From positions 105,860-169,859 of the forward strand of contig JAPLFQ010000019.1 in NCBI GenBank assembly GCA_026390595.1: DNA of 64,000 bases, in the 5' to 3' direction. The position numbers and the translations under genes were made by a program. The number at the start of each line of letters is the position of its first letter. The stretch's first letter is position 1. Of the stretch, positions 26,742-35,209 are shown piece by piece. The notes beneath the pieces are model-generated. The model searched no databases and was not told the origin of the DNA. It worked only from the letters and a program-made list of their open reading frames with translations. The DNA is from Ignavibacteriales bacterium (GTDB lineage: Bacteria > Bacteroidota > Ignavibacteria > UBA10030).

Positions 26742-27851
26742 TTGCCATCGATAAAAGACATAGCCGCCCGCGCACAGGTTTCCATCGGTACCGTCGATCG
26801 CGTTCTCCACAACAGGGGACGTGTCTCTGCGGAAACCAAGGCACGCGTCGAGCAGATCATCCGAAAGCTCGGCTACCGGCCGAATATCCATGCCCGCAAT
26901 CTGTCCCTCGATAAGGCGTATAGGTTCGGCATCGTGCTTCCCCGGCTTTCGCAGGACAGCGGGTATTGGAACATACCGATGATGGGAATCGAGAGGGCCG
27001 GACGCGAACTGCAAGTATACAAGGTGCACCTGCGTTCACACTACTTCGACCGGTATTCCGAACGATCATTCGAACGCGCCCTTCGCGACGCGCTGGGGGC
27101 GAAACCCGACGGACTGCTCATCGCTCCGGTCCTTCCGCAAATCGCGCAAAAGCTCATACCTGCGATTCCGGGAGGAATTCCGTTTGTCTTCATCGATTCT
27201 ATGATTCCGGGAACGGAGTGCCTCTCGTTCATCGGCCAGGACCCTTACCAGAGCGGTCTTCTGGCAGCGGGGTTGATGCTTAAGTCGGTGCGGAACGGCA
27301 GGTCGGTTGCGATTGTCAAGGTTATGCCTGAGGATTTCCACATCACGGAAAGAATTCGCGGGTTTCTCTCAGGTCTGCGCGACAGTCCCCAGCAAGGGGC
27401 GCGAGTGTATGAGGTTGACAGCCATAAGGGCGAGAAGGCGTTCGCCGGAGTTGTTGAGCTCATGCTGCGGGAGAACAAGAACCTGGGCGGCGTGTTTGTT
27501 TCGAACGCCTGGACACACTCAGTTGCTCGGCTGGTCAATGCACTCCCGGACCGGGAAAGAGTCTCCCTCATCGGTTACGACCTCGTCGAGAAGAATCTCA
27601 GAGCGCTCGAAAGAAACGCCGTTGACTTCTTGATCAGTCAAAGACCCGAAATGCAGGGGTACGAAGGAGTCTACTGTCTGTACGAACACGTGGTTCTCCG
27701 TGAGCCTGTCAAGCGAAAGATCATGGTTCCCATCGACATCCTCACAAGAGACAACGTCCAATACTATCAGGATTACACACGCGAGGAATTATGGACACCA
27801 AGCGTTTCGTCATCGGAGTTGACTACGGGACTGATTCAGTCCGCACTCTGA
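26742..27851 (+). CDS. LacI-family transcriptional regulator of the arabinose locus
   Basis: The N-terminus is a LacI helix-turn-helix, SIKDIAARAQVSIGTVDRVL, followed by the hinge region and a periplasmic-binding-protein-like sensor domain with DGLLIAPV and FIDSMIPG. The start is TTG with no visible Shine-Dalgarno, directly after a heptamer array. The 3' end overlaps araB by 61 nt, and the last 18 or so residues look like run-on beyond a normal LacI C-terminus. It is embedded between transporter and catabolic genes, so it likely senses arabinose or a phosphorylated product and represses or activates this locus. Confidence 0.87.
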   Translation: MPSIKDIAARAQVSIGTVDRVLHNRGRVSAETKARVEQIIRKLGYRPNIHARNLSLDKAYRFGIVLPRLSQDSGYWNIPMMGIERAGRELQVYKVHLRSHYFDRYSERSFERALRDALGAKPDGLLIAPVLPQIAQKLIPAIPGGIPFVFIDSMIPGTECLSFIGQDPYQSGLLAAGLMLKSVRNGRSVAIVKVMPEDFHITERIRGFLSGLRDSPQQGARVYEVDSHKGEKAFAGVVELMLRENKNLGGVFVSNAWTHSVARLVNALPDRERVSLIGYDLVEKNLRALERNAVDFLISQRPEMQGYEGVYCLYEHVVLREPVKRKIMVPIDILTRDNVQYYQDYTREELWTPSVSSSELTTGLIQSAL

Positions 27852-29485
27852 TTGTTGACGCGGCGGACGGTACTGAGGTTTCCAGCGCGGTATTTCACTA
27901 TCCGCGTTGGCGGGATGGGAAGTATTGCGACCCGGCCCGCAATCAGTTTCGGCAGCATCCTCTCGACTATATCGAGGGGCTTGAGTGCACAGTCCGACAG
28001 GCACTGCTCGAGGCGCCTGTGGGGACAGCGGAGAAAATTGCCGGCCTGTCGGTGGATACCACCGGCTCGACCCCCGTGGCCGTTGACAGGCAAGGGACGC
28101 CTCTCGCACTGCTCGCCGAGTTTGCAGAGAATCCGAACGCGATGTTCGTCCTCTGGAAAGACCATACAGCGGTCGATGAAGCGGGCGAAATTAATACGCT
28201 CGCGCGATCATGGGGAGGCATTGACTATACTCAATATGAGGGAGGCATTTATTCCTCTGAGTGGTTTTGGGCGAAACTGCTTCACATCCTTCGCGAAGAT
28301 CCTGCCGTTCGCAAAGCTGCATTTTCATGGGTCGAGCACTGCGATTGGATACCTGCGATGCTGACAGGGCAGACCGATCCGTTGACCATAAAGCGGAGTC
28401 GATGTGCAGCCGGCCACAAGGCAATGTGGCACGAATCGTATGGCGGGCTTCCGTCAGAAGAATTCCTTGGAATACTCGATCCTCTCCTGGCCGGACTGCG
28501 CGGCAGACTGTTCGAGAAGACATACACAAGCGACATCAGCGTCGGGACACTGACGGCTGACTGGGCCCGACGGCTCGGCCTTTATGCGGGGGTGCAGATT
28601 GGCGTTGGAGCATTTGATGCGCACATGGGAGCTGTCGGAGGCGAGATTACTCCGTATGTTTTGCTCAAGATCATGGGCACGTCAACGTGTGACATGCTCG
28701 TCGCCCCGCCCCGAGAACTCGGCAATCGGCTCGTGAAGGGTATATGCGGCCAGGTCGATGGATCAATCATACCGGGAATGATCGGACTCGAAGCGGGACA
28801 ATCGGCATTCGGAGACGTCTATGCATGGTTCCGTGACCTGCTGTTATGGCCGATCGGGAACGTCGTCGCCCGGAGCGAGTTGCTCGATGAGCGAACCAAA
28901 ACGAAGGTCATCGAAGAAGCGACTGAGCGCATGATTACGACGCTCTCCATGGAGGCGGCCCGGCTTCCGGTTGATGAGTCCGGGATTCTGGCGCTCGACT
29001 GGATGAACGGGCGAAGGACTCCTGATGCAAATCAGCTGTTGAAAGGAGCTATCACGGGGCTCACGCTTGGAAGCGATGCTCCCCGAATGTTCCGCGCGCT
29101 CGTTGAATCGACGGCATTCGGAGCGAGGAAAATCGTCGAACGCTTCCGCAGCGAGGGGGTACGGATCGAAGGCGTGATTGCTATCGGCGGTGTTGCGAAG
29201 AAATCCCCGTTCATCATGCAGGTCGTTGCCGATGTGCTGGACATGCCCATCAAAGTACCCCGGTCTGAGCAAACCTGCGCACTGGGTGCATCGATGTGCG
29301 CTGCGGTCGCGGCCGGGATTTATCAATCCGTCGAGGAAGCGAAACAAGGAATGGGGAGCGGAATCGAACAGGAGTACCGCCCCGACCCCGTGCGTGCGAA
29401 ACAATACGACACGCTCTACAATCGCTATGGCAAGCTGGGAGAATATGTGGAACAGGAAATCCAGAGCATGAGGAGGCAGCGATGA
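27791..29485 (+). CDS. araB: L-ribulokinase
   Basis: AraB phosphorylates L-ribulose to L-ribulose 5-phosphate. The 564-residue FGGY-family kinase begins RFVIGVDYGTDSVRTLIVDA, then YPRW...CDPARNQFRQHPLDY, strongly matching AraB (E. coli has YPRW and NQFRHHPRDY at the same place). Further markers are SVDTTGSTP, WKDHTA, and IIPGMIGLEAGQSAFGD near the active site. GAGGAA precedes the ATG, which lies inside the end of the regulator gene. Its TGA overlaps the araD ATG in ATGA. Confidence 0.96.
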   Translation: MDTKRFVIGVDYGTDSVRTLIVDAADGTEVSSAVFHYPRWRDGKYCDPARNQFRQHPLDYIEGLECTVRQALLEAPVGTAEKIAGLSVDTTGSTPVAVDRQGTPLALLAEFAENPNAMFVLWKDHTAVDEAGEINTLARSWGGIDYTQYEGGIYSSEWFWAKLLHILREDPAVRKAAFSWVEHCDWIPAMLTGQTDPLTIKRSRCAAGHKAMWHESYGGLPSEEFLGILDPLLAGLRGRLFEKTYTSDISVGTLTADWARRLGLYAGVQIGVGAFDAHMGAVGGEITPYVLLKIMGTSTCDMLVAPPRELGNRLVKGICGQVDGSIIPGMIGLEAGQSAFGDVYAWFRDLLLWPIGNVVARSELLDERTKTKVIEEATERMITTLSMEAARLPVDESGILALDWMNGRRTPDANQLLKGAITGLTLGSDAPRMFRALVESTAFGARKIVERFRSEGVRIEGVIAIGGVAKKSPFIMQVVADVLDMPIKVPRSEQTCALGASMCAAVAAGIYQSVEEAKQGMGSGIEQEYRPDPVRAKQYDTLYNRYGKLGEYVEQEIQSMRRQR

Positions 29486-30177
29486 GCTCAATCAGCGGAC
29501 TTAAGCAGCGTGTGTGGAAGGCGAACAGGGAATTGCCGCACATGGGACTCGTTGTGCAGGCGTTTGGCAACGTCAGCGGGATCGACCGCGCTGAGGGCCT
29601 GGTGGCGATCAAGCCGAGCGGTGTGCCGTACCACGATCTCAAAGTGGATGACATTGTCGTGGTCGACCTGGAAAACAAGATTGTTGAGGGAAGGCTCCGG
29701 CCGTCTTCGGACACGAAGACCCATACGCATTTGTACCGGAGCTTTCCGGAGATAGGCGGCATTGTCCACACTCATTCGACGTATGCGGTAGCGTGGGCGC
29801 AGGCCCTGAAACCGATACCGATACTCGGAACGACGCACGCGGACTTCCTGCCGGGCGAGATCCCCTGCACCGAGGTCATGAGCGATGAGATGATCCAAGG
29901 CGACTATGAGGAGGAAACAGGAAAGCAGATTGTGAACGCGTTCGGCGCTCGTTCATACAGAGACACTCAAATGGTGCTCGTCGGTGGTCATGGACCGTTC
30001 GCATGGGGGGACTCTCCGGAGCAGGCCTTGCATCATAGTCAGATACTCGAAGGACTGGCGAAAATGGCATATCTGACGCTGCAAATTAATCCGGCGGCGA
30101 TGCCGCTGAAGAGAACGTTGATCAATAAACACTACCTGAGAAAGCATGGTCCTGATGCATACTACGGGCAGAAATAG
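29482..30177 (+). CDS. araD: L-ribulose-5-phosphate 4-epimerase
   Basis: AraD converts L-ribulose 5-phosphate to D-xylulose 5-phosphate, linking arabinose to the pentose phosphate pathway. The 231-residue product has the same length as E. coli AraD. Class II aldolase/epimerase motifs include GNVSGID, KPSGVPY, PSSDTKTH, the zinc-binding VHTHS, GTTHADFLPG, GHGPFAWG and the C-terminal NKHYLRKHG...YYGQ. The start was chosen at the ATGA overlap with araB, which has AGGAGG upstream; the frame extends further but into araB. Confidence 0.97.
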   Translation: MSSISGLKQRVWKANRELPHMGLVVQAFGNVSGIDRAEGLVAIKPSGVPYHDLKVDDIVVVDLENKIVEGRLRPSSDTKTHTHLYRSFPEIGGIVHTHSTYAVAWAQALKPIPILGTTHADFLPGEIPCTEVMSDEMIQGDYEEETGKQIVNAFGARSYRDTQMVLVGGHGPFAWGDSPEQALHHSQILEGLAKMAYLTLQINPAAMPLKRTLINKHYLRKHGPDAYYGQK

Positions 30178-30201
30178 AATGACTTTGAAAGGAGAGATCG
30201 T

Positions 30202-31680
30202 ATGAAGAATATTCCGACGGTGACAATGGGTGTGCTGGCAGTAAGCAGGGATTGCTTCCTGGCTGAACTCTCGAGAAAACGGCGGGCAAAAGTCGTTGAG
30301 GAATGTAAAGCCAGGAACATCCACGTTGTCGAACTACAGACCATCGTTGAAAACGAAAACGACGTTCTGAAGGCTCTCGATGAACTCAGGGAAAAGAAGA
30401 TCAATGCTCTCGTCTTGTATCTGGGCAATTTCGGTCCGGAAGGGCCGACCACGCTTCTCGCTCAGAAATTCCAGGGACCCGTCATGCTCGCCGCCGCTGC
30501 GGAGGAGACAGGAAAGGACCTCTACGACGGAAGGGGAGACGCCTACTGCGGACTCCTGAGCGCGTCGTACAACGTCGGGTTGCGGAATCTCAACGTCCAC
30601 ATCCCGCGTAACCCGGTCGGGTCTGGAGCCGATGTCGCCGAGATGATACGGGAGTTCATGCCCGTCGCGAGAATATGCATTGGCCTGAAGCAGTTGAAGA
30701 TCTTCTCGTTCGGTCCGCGCCCATTTGATTTCCTCACCTGTCATGCTCCGATCAAGCCGCTCTTTGATATTGGTGTCGAGATCATGGAAAACAGCGAGCT
30801 GGATATGTACGACATCTTCCTTTCGAAAAAGGGAGACCCGCGGATCAAGTCGGTTGCTGCAGACATGGCGAAAGAACTTGGGAAAGGGAACATGTATCCC
30901 GATCTGCTGGAACCGCTCGCGCAGTTTGAAATCGCACTCCTGGATTTCATGGAGAAGAACCTCGGCGCGTCGAAGTACGCCGTGTTTGCGAACAAGTGCT
31001 GGCCTTCCTTCGAGAAGTACTTCGGGTTTGTGCCGTGCTTCATCAATTCCAGGCTCGCGACGCACGGAATACCAATTTCGTGTGAATCAGACATCTATGG
31101 TGCATTGAGCGAGTACATTGCGACGTGCGCAACAGAGATGCCGGCAGCAATTCTCGACATCAACAACACCGTTCCGCAGGATATGTATGAGGAGTCCCGG
31201 CCAACCGTCGGGCAGTACACGAACAATGATCTTTTTATGGGATTCCATTGCGGCAACACGTCTTCATCCTGCATGGCCACGTTCGAAATGAAGTACCAGC
31301 TTATCATGCACCGACTGATGGAACCGGGAAAGGATCCGAAGATCACGCGCGGCACGCTGGAAGGGCAGATACGGCCGGGAACAATGACGTTGTTCAGACT
31401 TCAGTCGACTGCGGACGCCGAGTTGAAGGCTTACGTCGCAGAGGGGGAGATCCTCAACATCAATCCGAAATCGTTTGGATGCATTGCGGTGTTTGCGGTG
31501 CGTGAGATGGGGAGATTCTACCGCCACGTGCTCCTTGACAAGAGATTCCCGCACCATACGGCGGTGGCATTCGACCACTCCGGGCGCTCACTCTGGGATG
31601 CCATGCGGCTGATGGGAATCAAGGACCTTTCGTTCAATCGCCCGGCAGGTGTGCTGTATGAAGGCGAGAGTATGTTCTAA
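30202..31680 (+). CDS. L-fucose/L-arabinose isomerase-family protein, probable arabinose isomerase
   Basis: The 492-residue protein resembles the fucose-isomerase superfamily, with an alternating alpha/beta N-terminal part (LVLYLGNFGPEGPTT), a central CHAPIKPLFDIGVEIMENSE and a C-terminal MGFHCGNTSSS. It lacks the FWFxxGSQxLYG opening of classical AraA. Its place immediately after araB and araD, with AGGAGAG before the ATG, makes L-arabinose to L-ribulose isomerisation the likely reaction. L-fucose, D-arabinose or another aldose is possible. Metal ligands cannot be assigned safely by eye. Confidence 0.75.
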   Translation: MKNIPTVTMGVLAVSRDCFLAELSRKRRAKVVEECKARNIHVVELQTIVENENDVLKALDELREKKINALVLYLGNFGPEGPTTLLAQKFQGPVMLAAAAEETGKDLYDGRGDAYCGLLSASYNVGLRNLNVHIPRNPVGSGADVAEMIREFMPVARICIGLKQLKIFSFGPRPFDFLTCHAPIKPLFDIGVEIMENSELDMYDIFLSKKGDPRIKSVAADMAKELGKGNMYPDLLEPLAQFEIALLDFMEKNLGASKYAVFANKCWPSFEKYFGFVPCFINSRLATHGIPISCESDIYGALSEYIATCATEMPAAILDINNTVPQDMYEESRPTVGQYTNNDLFMGFHCGNTSSSCMATFEMKYQLIMHRLMEPGKDPKITRGTLEGQIRPGTMTLFRLQSTADAELKAYVAEGEILNINPKSFGCIAVFAVREMGRFYRHVLLDKRFPHHTAVAFDHSGRSLWDAMRLMGIKDLSFNRPAGVLYEGESMF

Positions 31681-31752
31681 TCCGGAATTCGCCGAGGGAC
31701 TTCAGCCCTTTCGTATCCAGTGTCCGATAGGCCAAACGAAGGAAATTTAATC

Positions 31753-32805
31753 ATGGCCATGACCGGTGTACGACTCCACGCTCCGCGAGAAATGAAAGTG
31801 GAGCAGCTATCTGATCCGAAACCTCCAGCGAAAGGCGAGGTGCTCATTCGCGTGGGAGCTGCCGGCATCTGTGGCAGCGATCTTCACACGTATCTTGATG
31901 CACAGATAGGCGATACCAAGCTGAGGGGCCCTCTCGTCCTTGGGCATGAGTTCGCCGGTACGGTGGAACAGGTCGGCGACGATGCGTTCACCGAGGACCT
32001 GACCGGTTTGCAGCCGGGAATGCGCGTGGCGGTGGATCCGGCTCAGCCATGCGGTCTGTGCGAGTTGTGTCTCCGCGGTCATCCGAATCTTTGCACGAGT
32101 CTGCATTTCTGCGGCCTGTACCCGGACGGAGGATGTTTCTGTGAACGCATCGTGATGCCTGCCCGGTCCTGTTTCCCTCTTCCTGACGCAGTGGACCTGG
32201 AGTCCGGGGCATTGCTCGAACCATTGGGTGTTGCACTTCACGCTGTCGATCTCGCCAAGCCAACCTCAGATGAATCAGCGGTCATTGTCGGCGCAGGTCC
32301 GATCGGGCTCCTGATTCTCCAGGCCGCAACCCTTGCCGGCATGAAGCCGGTCTATGTCGTGGAGCAGCTTCCGTGGCGACTTTCGCTCGTCGAGAAGTTC
32401 GGCGGTATCCCGATCGACTCGGCCAGAACGAATGCGCGGGAAAAACTGATGATCCAGACGCTCGGGCGCGGCGTCGATGTCGCTTTCGAAGCCGCGTGGG
32501 CTGACTCGACGATTCAGCTCGCGGCGGAAATGACGCGCCACGGAGGTTGTCTCGTCCTGGTGGGAATTCCGCGCGAAGACCAGCTCACCCTGCAGCATTC
32601 GACGGCACGCCGCAAGGGGCTTACGATTCTGCTGTCGAGGCGCATGAAACACACGTATCCACGCGCCATCGATCTTGTGGCAAAAGGGCTCATCGACGTC
32701 AAAAGCCTAGTCAGTCACCGCTTCCCGCTGACACAAGTGCCCCAGGCCTTCTCGTTGAATGCGGATTACCGCGACCACGTTGTCAAAGTCATGATAACGT
32801 ACTAA
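31753..32805 (+). CDS. Zinc-dependent MDR-family alcohol/polyol dehydrogenase
   Basis: The 350-residue product shows the medium-chain dehydrogenase pattern. Catalytic-zinc residues are in [13 protein letters not shown] and [12 protein letters not shown]; the structural-zinc cluster is [15 protein letters not shown]; the NAD(P) Rossmann motif is VGAGPIGLL. The start at MAMTG has AAGGAAAT upstream; a GTG at 31720 is possible but less likely. Relatives include sorbitol, threonine and L-arabinitol-type dehydrogenases. In this locus it may oxidise arabinose-derived polyols or another sugar, but the substrate is unknown. Confidence 0.85.
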   Translation: MAMTGVRLHAPREMKVEQLSDPKPPAKGEVLIRVGAAGICGSDLHTYLDAQIGDTKLRGPLVLGHEFAGTVEQVGDDAFTEDLTGLQPGMRVAVDPAQPCGLCELCLRGHPNLCTSLHFCGLYPDGGCFCERIVMPARSCFPLPDAVDLESGALLEPLGVALHAVDLAKPTSDESAVIVGAGPIGLLILQAATLAGMKPVYVVEQLPWRLSLVEKFGGIPIDSARTNAREKLMIQTLGRGVDVAFEAAWADSTIQLAAEMTRHGGCLVLVGIPREDQLTLQHSTARRKGLTILLSRRMKHTYPRAIDLVAKGLIDVKSLVSHRFPLTQVPQAFSLNADYRDHVVKVMITY

Positions 32806-32816
32806 CTGAGGAATCC

Positions 32817-35183
32817 ATGAAATCCGTTCTGGTAGCATGCTGCCTCCTCACATCGCTGTCGTATACGCACGCGTCGGAGCCAAAGGAGAAACCGGGCGCC
32901 AGGAAACTGGCCCTGACTGCGCAAGTGCAGTTCAAGGCGCGTCCCTTTGATCTGAAACAGGTCAGGCTGCTTTCCGGACCCCTCAAGGAACTCCTCGATC
33001 GAAACAGAATGTACCTTCTCAGTCTCTCCGTCGATCGGCTTGTCCACAATTTCCGCGTCAACGCTGGACTCCCGTCAAAGGCGGAGCCGCTCGGCGGATG
33101 GGAAGCTCCGAATTGCGAGCTCCGCGGACATTTCACCGGTCACTTCATGTCGGCTTGTGCTTTGATGTATTCCGCGACAGGTGACGAGCGAGTGAAGCAA
33201 AGGGGGATGGAGGTCGTCACTGCGTTGGCATCTTGTCAGAAGGCGCTTGGTTCATCCGGATATATCAGCGCCTATCCGGAAGAATTGATAGATCGGGTTG
33301 AAAGTGGCAAGCGTGTGTGGGCGCCATATTATACACTGCACAAGATCATGGCTGGGTTGCTCGATATGTACGCGATGTGCGACGATCAGCAGGCGCTCAC
33401 GGTCGTCACGAACATGGCTGGCTGGGTGAAGTCGCGCACCGACCGGCTCGATGAGAAGCAGATGCAAACGATGTTGAAGGTCGAGTTTGGTGGCATGGCG
33501 GAAACCCTCTCTGATCTCTATGCCGTCACGGGAGATCAGGCTCATCGTGCTTTGGCGCGGAGATTTGAAAAGCGGTCATTCCTCGATCCGCTCATCGAGC
33601 GGAGGGATGAGCTGAAGGGACTGCATGTGAACACACACATTCCACAGGTTATCGGTGCTGCGCGCAGGTATGAACTGACCGGTGAGAAATCGTACTTCGA
33701 TGCGGCATCGTACTTCTGGAATGAAGTCGTGGATGTCCGTTCGTATGTCACTGGCGGCACGAGCAACTTTGAACACTGGCGTGAAGACCCGCATCATCTC
33801 TCGGACCAGTTGAGCCAGGAATCGCACGAGAACTGCTGCACCTACAACATGCTCAAGCTCACCGATCACCTGTTTTCCTGGTCTGCGGATTCCCGGTTCG
33901 CCGACTACTATGAGCGCGCCCTCTTCAGCGCCATCCTTCCTACACATCACCCAGATGTCGGCGGGGCGATCATGTACTATGTGCCGTTGAGATCGGGACT
34001 GTTCAAGATGTTCGGCATTCCTGACTCCTCGTATTTCTGCTGCAACGGATCGGGCATCGAGTCGTTCGCCAAGCTGGGCAGCGGTATCTACTACCATAGC
34101 GACGATGAGCTTTTTGTGAACCTGTTTGTTTCTTCTGAAGTGCGATGGGTTGAGAAAGGAGCAACCATCCGACAGGAAACCATGTTCCCGGATCAGGAGT
34201 CATCTGAGATCAGCATGAAGCTTCGGTCCGTCACGGAGCTCACACTTCTTATTCGCATGCCTTCCTGGACCACGAAGGGTTTTGAAGTCAGGGTCAACGG
34301 AAAGGTTCAGACGGTCAAACCTAGTGCCAGGGGATATGTCGAACTTCGTCGAAAATGGAATACAGGGGATGTGATACTAATCAGTCTGCCGATGGAGCTG
34401 AGACTATCGCGGTTCCAGGATGATCGGACGCTGGGCGCAATTCTCTATGGCCCGGTCGTTCTTGCCGGAGCATTGGGGACTGAAGTGATGACGAAGGAAA
34501 TGCAGAATGGATTGGGGCTGCCGGATGTCGATCGCATGGTTTCTCAGGGGGCGGCTATTCCAGTTCCCTCCCTGGTCGTTTCGAACCCGGATCCAAACAG
34601 CTGGATCAGGCAAGTGCCGGGCAAGCCCTTGACTTTTCGGACTGTCGGAGTCGGAGAGCCGAATGACGTGACGCTGATTCCCTTCTACAGAACATTCGGA
34701 CAACGATACGCCGTCTATTGGAACATGTACGCTCCGTATGAATGGCAGGCGCGTCAGAAATCGCGTCCTCACCTGGCCCCGGGAATCGTTGACCATGTGC
34801 TCGTGGGGGATTCGGAGTCGGATCGCGATCATAATTTCCAGGCCTGGCGGTTTGAAAAAGGGGAGAGGCGGGGACGAAAATGGGTGCAATCACCTCTGTC
34901 GTTCCGCTATGATGTCGCCGTCCGCCCCGGCCGTGCCAACGACCTCGTGTGCGTATTCGGTGAAGGGGAGAAGGAATCCGCTTTCGACATTCTCGTCGAT
35001 GGTGTAAAGATCGCCGCCCAGGCGATAGGTGCCGCGACAGGGGCCGAATTCGTTGAGAAGAAGTATGCGATTCCGGAGGAGCTGCTCAGCGGCAAGAACA
35101 GAGTGGCTGTCACGTTCCGAGCGCGGGATAACAAAACAACTGCCCAGTTGTACGACTGTTTGATATCGGTTAAAAAAGACTGA
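32817..35183 (+). CDS. Exported GH127/GH146-type beta-L-arabinofuranosidase
   Basis: The 788-residue enzyme has a Sec signal (KSVLVACCLLTSLSYTHAS) and an alpha/alpha-barrel of the DUF1680 type. The active-site residues known from GH127 can be seen: Glu338 and Cys340 in ESHENCCTYN, and Cys408-Cys409 in YFCCNGSG. These would bind zinc and supply the cysteine nucleophile. The C-terminal IPFYRTFGQRYAVYWNMY segment and following beta-rich domain suggest the GH146 side of the family. The frame extends upstream into the dehydrogenase gene, but the ATG at 32817 with GAGGAAT gives the signal peptide. It probably removes beta-L-arabinofuranose from plant polymers. Confidence 0.87.
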   Translation: MKSVLVACCLLTSLSYTHASEPKEKPGARKLALTAQVQFKARPFDLKQVRLLSGPLKELLDRNRMYLLSLSVDRLVHNFRVNAGLPSKAEPLGGWEAPNCELRGHFTGHFMSACALMYSATGDERVKQRGMEVVTALASCQKALGSSGYISAYPEELIDRVESGKRVWAPYYTLHKIMAGLLDMYAMCDDQQALTVVTNMAGWVKSRTDRLDEKQMQTMLKVEFGGMAETLSDLYAVTGDQAHRALARRFEKRSFLDPLIERRDELKGLHVNTHIPQVIGAARRYELTGEKSYFDAASYFWNEVVDVRSYVTGGTSNFEHWREDPHHLSDQLSQESHENCCTYNMLKLTDHLFSWSADSRFADYYERALFSAILPTHHPDVGGAIMYYVPLRSGLFKMFGIPDSSYFCCNGSGIESFAKLGSGIYYHSDDELFVNLFVSSEVRWVEKGATIRQETMFPDQESSEISMKLRSVTELTLLIRMPSWTTKGFEVRVNGKVQTVKPSARGYVELRRKWNTGDVILISLPMELRLSRFQDDRTLGAILYGPVVLAGALGTEVMTKEMQNGLGLPDVDRMVSQGAAIPVPSLVVSNPDPNSWIRQVPGKPLTFRTVGVGEPNDVTLIPFYRTFGQRYAVYWNMYAPYEWQARQKSRPHLAPGIVDHVLVGDSESDRDHNFQAWRFEKGERRGRKWVQSPLSFRYDVAVRPGRANDLVCVFGEGEKESAFDILVDGVKIAAQAIGAATGAEFVEKKYAIPEELLSGKNRVAVTFRARDNKTTAQLYDCLISVKKD

Positions 35184-35209
35184 TCCAAGAACCCGGAGGC
35201 GTATCTGCA

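Noticed and set aside
32547-32816. Extended N-terminus of the first GH127-type enzyme
   Set aside because: It overlaps the dehydrogenase gene in another frame; the ATG at 32817 has a ribosome-binding site and begins a proper signal peptide.
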